A stretch of DNA of 27,991 nt. It comes from Gracilaria caudata (Eukaryota > Rhodophyta > Florideophyceae > Gracilariales > Gracilariaceae). Below, piece by piece: positions 26,087-27,991 of the stretch; positions within the stretch are counted from its first letter, which is position 1, and every line of letters starts with the position of its first letter. The stretch is from assembly GCA_030374735.1 (NCBI GenBank), contig JASCIV010000263.1:1-27991 (forward strand), read 5' to 3'. Under the pieces are notes generated by a model that saw only the letters and a program-made list of their open reading frames with translations, was not told the origin of the DNA and did not search any database. Both the position numbers and the translations under genes were made by a program.

Positions 26087-27577
26087 ACGTGAACATTTCT
26101 GTCCTACTCAGGGAGGTATGGTGTTTCCCATATTTCCTTCGGAAGCATCCAGATATTCTCTCACCACTGGATATTTTATGGCCTTTGTTTCAGCTAATTT
26201 CATGTTACCAATGTACTTCTGCTTGCGTTCAGTACAAGGACTCTTATGTGCACCTTCACAACTAAATCTGCCTGCGATAAAAGTATATATTGTGAGCATG
26301 ACAGAGAGTCATGAAGAAAGCAATAAGCATTTTTACTGTTTTACGCAAGTCGCACTTTATATCGCATTGCACTCGTGTACTTCGCGAAGGTCATGCAGTA
26401 CACGGGCCAGGATCGCGACAGCACCACGCGGAAACTCCTCCTCCACTATGCGGATGGCGTCGTGCGATCCGGAGAGGTAAGAACGACGGAGGGCGTGATG
26501 CGCAGATCGATGGCCCGCGCCACGCTTTCAAGAACGCCGTCCATCTCGATGCAAAGTGGCGGAGGCCCTAGGCGAAGTACGACGTCCAACAAAGAGGTAA
26601 CGTACAAACTGTAAGGACTCCCCACTAGGCGACGCGGCGAGGTGCGGCGGCGGCGAGATCCGGGGAGAATGCGGCGGCAGTAGCGGCAACTGCAAGTAAT
26701 CCTGACTTTTAAATGACTCGACAACGGGACGCGAAGCGCCAGAGTAAAAGCAAGACACGACGACAATGATGGAAATGGTTACACCAGAGAGTCATGAAAC
26801 GCTAGAAATAAAATGCACCCACGTTCCCGTGCGCTACTGCAACCGTCACCAGTTTACACCTCCGTGTATTTCCAGCACATTTTACCTCCGTGTAATTCCA
26901 ACAAGGACCAAATTCATCCCATGGGTGTTCCCTCTGGACCCCACCTCGTCAGGTTTATGACCCGGACGGTCCCCAGGGACTATCCAGGGACCATCTACCA
27001 CAACAAGCAGGGTAAGGTCAAGGATCGAGGAAGTGTCCTTTTGTGCAACAAGTGTGTAACCAGTCACGTGATGTGCAGTTGATTTGGGTTGCCTCAAAAC
27101 ACCTCAAGGAGAAGAAGATTGGTCGGATTTCTATCCATTCCATTTAGAGCTCGCGGATGCTACAACTCTATTCTTGGCAGCCATAACCGCTCAATACATT
27201 CCACTGAAAATTGGTGCAGAGTGTACGTAAGGGTTACGTACTACGAAGCAGGTCTCAGAATGAATGAACGAGAAAACCTCGCAAACTTGCAAAAGATGCC
27301 ACCAAAGAACGATCACTGGACAAGTTATCAACTAAGTGGTGAGCCAGGGTCAATCGTTCACCATGGAGACTACCAACAAACTCTGTGCTTACAAACGATT
27401 AATAAGTGCGAAGAATCAGTGCAAACAAGGCAAGGACCTATACCACACCCGCACAAAAGTTACACATGGTTATTGAGAAGTTACGAGAAGCGTCAATTGC
27501 CAAATTAGACCAGAATCAAGGGTCCAAGAAAGTCTTTAAAAGAGAAGGCTAAGTTGCGATTCACCAACTTCGCTCGG

Positions 27578-27634
27578 CACCACCACCACCACCACCACCA
27601 TCACCATCACCACCACTCAACAACAACAACAACC
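27578..27634 (+). repeat. CAC and CAA trinucleotide repeats
   Basis: About a dozen CAC units, slightly interrupted by CAT (27578-27615), followed by CAA/ACA units to about 27634. In one frame this reads as a 13-residue His run and then Thr/Asn, but that frame has no ATG anywhere, so a coding role is doubtful. Confidence 0.8.
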
Positions 27635-27766
27635 ACAAACAACCTTTCTACTATTCACATCCAACCTCTATTCCGTAAACCTCTCTTTCCTTTTCCCCTT
27701 TCCCATCCATCATTCCTTCCTTTCCATCTTCCCCGATCCATTCCCTCAACAATTGTTTTGGCCGCA
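27635..27766 (+). promoter_or_regulatory. Pyrimidine-rich tract ending in an acceptor-like CAG
   Basis: More than 100 bases rich in C and T on the plus strand, ending attgttttggccgcag/gtgg at 27766. It fits either a core promoter and leader of a gene beyond the window edge, or an intron 3' end with its polypyrimidine tract. The frame after it stays open to 27979, but its product is not recognisable. Confidence 0.35.
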
Positions 27767-27991
27767 GGTGGTCCGGCCTTGCTTCTTCTCTCTGCTGACC
27801 TTGTTGCCGTTCGCCCAGCGTTGGCATCTAAGGTGGTCTCCAGCATTTCTAGCCCAGGTATCACATCCGACCTTGGGTTTTCGTCGTTTGGCTTGGATTA
27901 CTCGCCAACATTTGGCGTTGACGCCGACCGTTGTCTGTTGACTCTTCTCACTGGGCGCAAGGAGCGCCTCAGTGTATAGGTCCCCTGCCTG

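Larger units (their letters stand above)
26087..27991. other. Right-hand region of weak frames
   Basis: Holds several unrecognised frames: 26118-26480 (ATG, 120 residues) and 26813-27082 (ATG, 89 residues, ending with a CNKC and a further Cys). The frame at 27089-27508 starts with TTG. A splice-donor-like gag/gtaaga lies at 26474-26482, at the end of a short open segment beginning at the ATG at 26393. None is strong enough to call. This may be an intron-containing gene or decayed mobile DNA. Confidence 0.35.

Noticed and set aside
26306..26799. Shared word cagagagtcatgaa at about 26304 and 26786
   Set aside because: The identity stops after about 14 bases and the flanks do not align, so it is not evidence of a repeat element.
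27089..27508. Plus frame of 139 residues, considered as a decayed transposon protein
   Set aside because: Starts with TTG. No reverse-transcriptase, integrase or transposase motif is visible, and no terminal repeats flank it.

Overview
The window reads as nuclear DNA of a unicellular eukaryote. The larger genes are long single open frames, several start in Kozak-like ATG contexts (gccATGG, accATGG), and the products are eukaryotic in kind: a cytochrome b5 fusion, signal peptides, N-glycosylation sequons and a type I membrane-anchored serine protease. Spacers are long and AT-rich, and there is no operon spacing, no convincing tRNA and no prophage or insertion sequence. A gene-compact, intron-poor alga is my best guess, perhaps a unicellular red alga, but the lineage is not proven by anything here. 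Starts were re-chosen at ATG wherever the longest frame began with GTG or TTG.

Layout, left to right. Positions 1-2600 form a very GC-rich block holding one gene (334-2574) for an Arg/Ser-rich, roughly 50-residue-repeat protein with two C-terminal membrane helices. Composition then drops sharply. 4293-5597 encodes a cyclopropane-fatty-acid synthase-type lipid methyltransferase. 8169-8564 encodes a small secreted cysteine-rich protein. 10739-14332 is the centrepiece: a 1197-residue fusion of an indoleamine 2,3-dioxygenase (IDO)-superfamily heme domain, a P450-reductase-type FAD/NADPH module lacking an FMN domain, a cytochrome b5 domain and an unrecognised helical C-terminus. 14902-16062 is a membrane-anchored chymotrypsin-fold protease. 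16649-25117 holds three membrane proteins of shared topology, two of them clear paralogues (16649-17911 on minus, 19483-20721 on plus; the third, 23636-25117, is more distant), plus a broken 5' fragment of the family (16440-16645). A small Lys-rich protein (21485-21838) and a germin-like cupin (22511-23062), both on minus, lie between. 25118-27991 contains only weak reading frames, a possible splice donor and, at the right edge, CAC/CAA repeats followed by a pyrimidine tract.

How the genes relate: no shared pathway ties them together, although many products enter the secretory route (protease, cysteine-rich protein, cupin, glycosylated membrane family). The fusion is the strongest candidate for an undescribed system. 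Human IDO1 is known to be kept reduced by separate cytochrome b5 and NADPH-P450 reductase; here an equivalent chain, NADPH to FAD to b5 to dioxygenase heme, appears to sit on one polypeptide. A second unexplained pattern is a series of strong, mutually unrelated inverted repeats, mostly one per spacer, including a 24-bp-arm palindrome with a one-base centre at 7887-7935.
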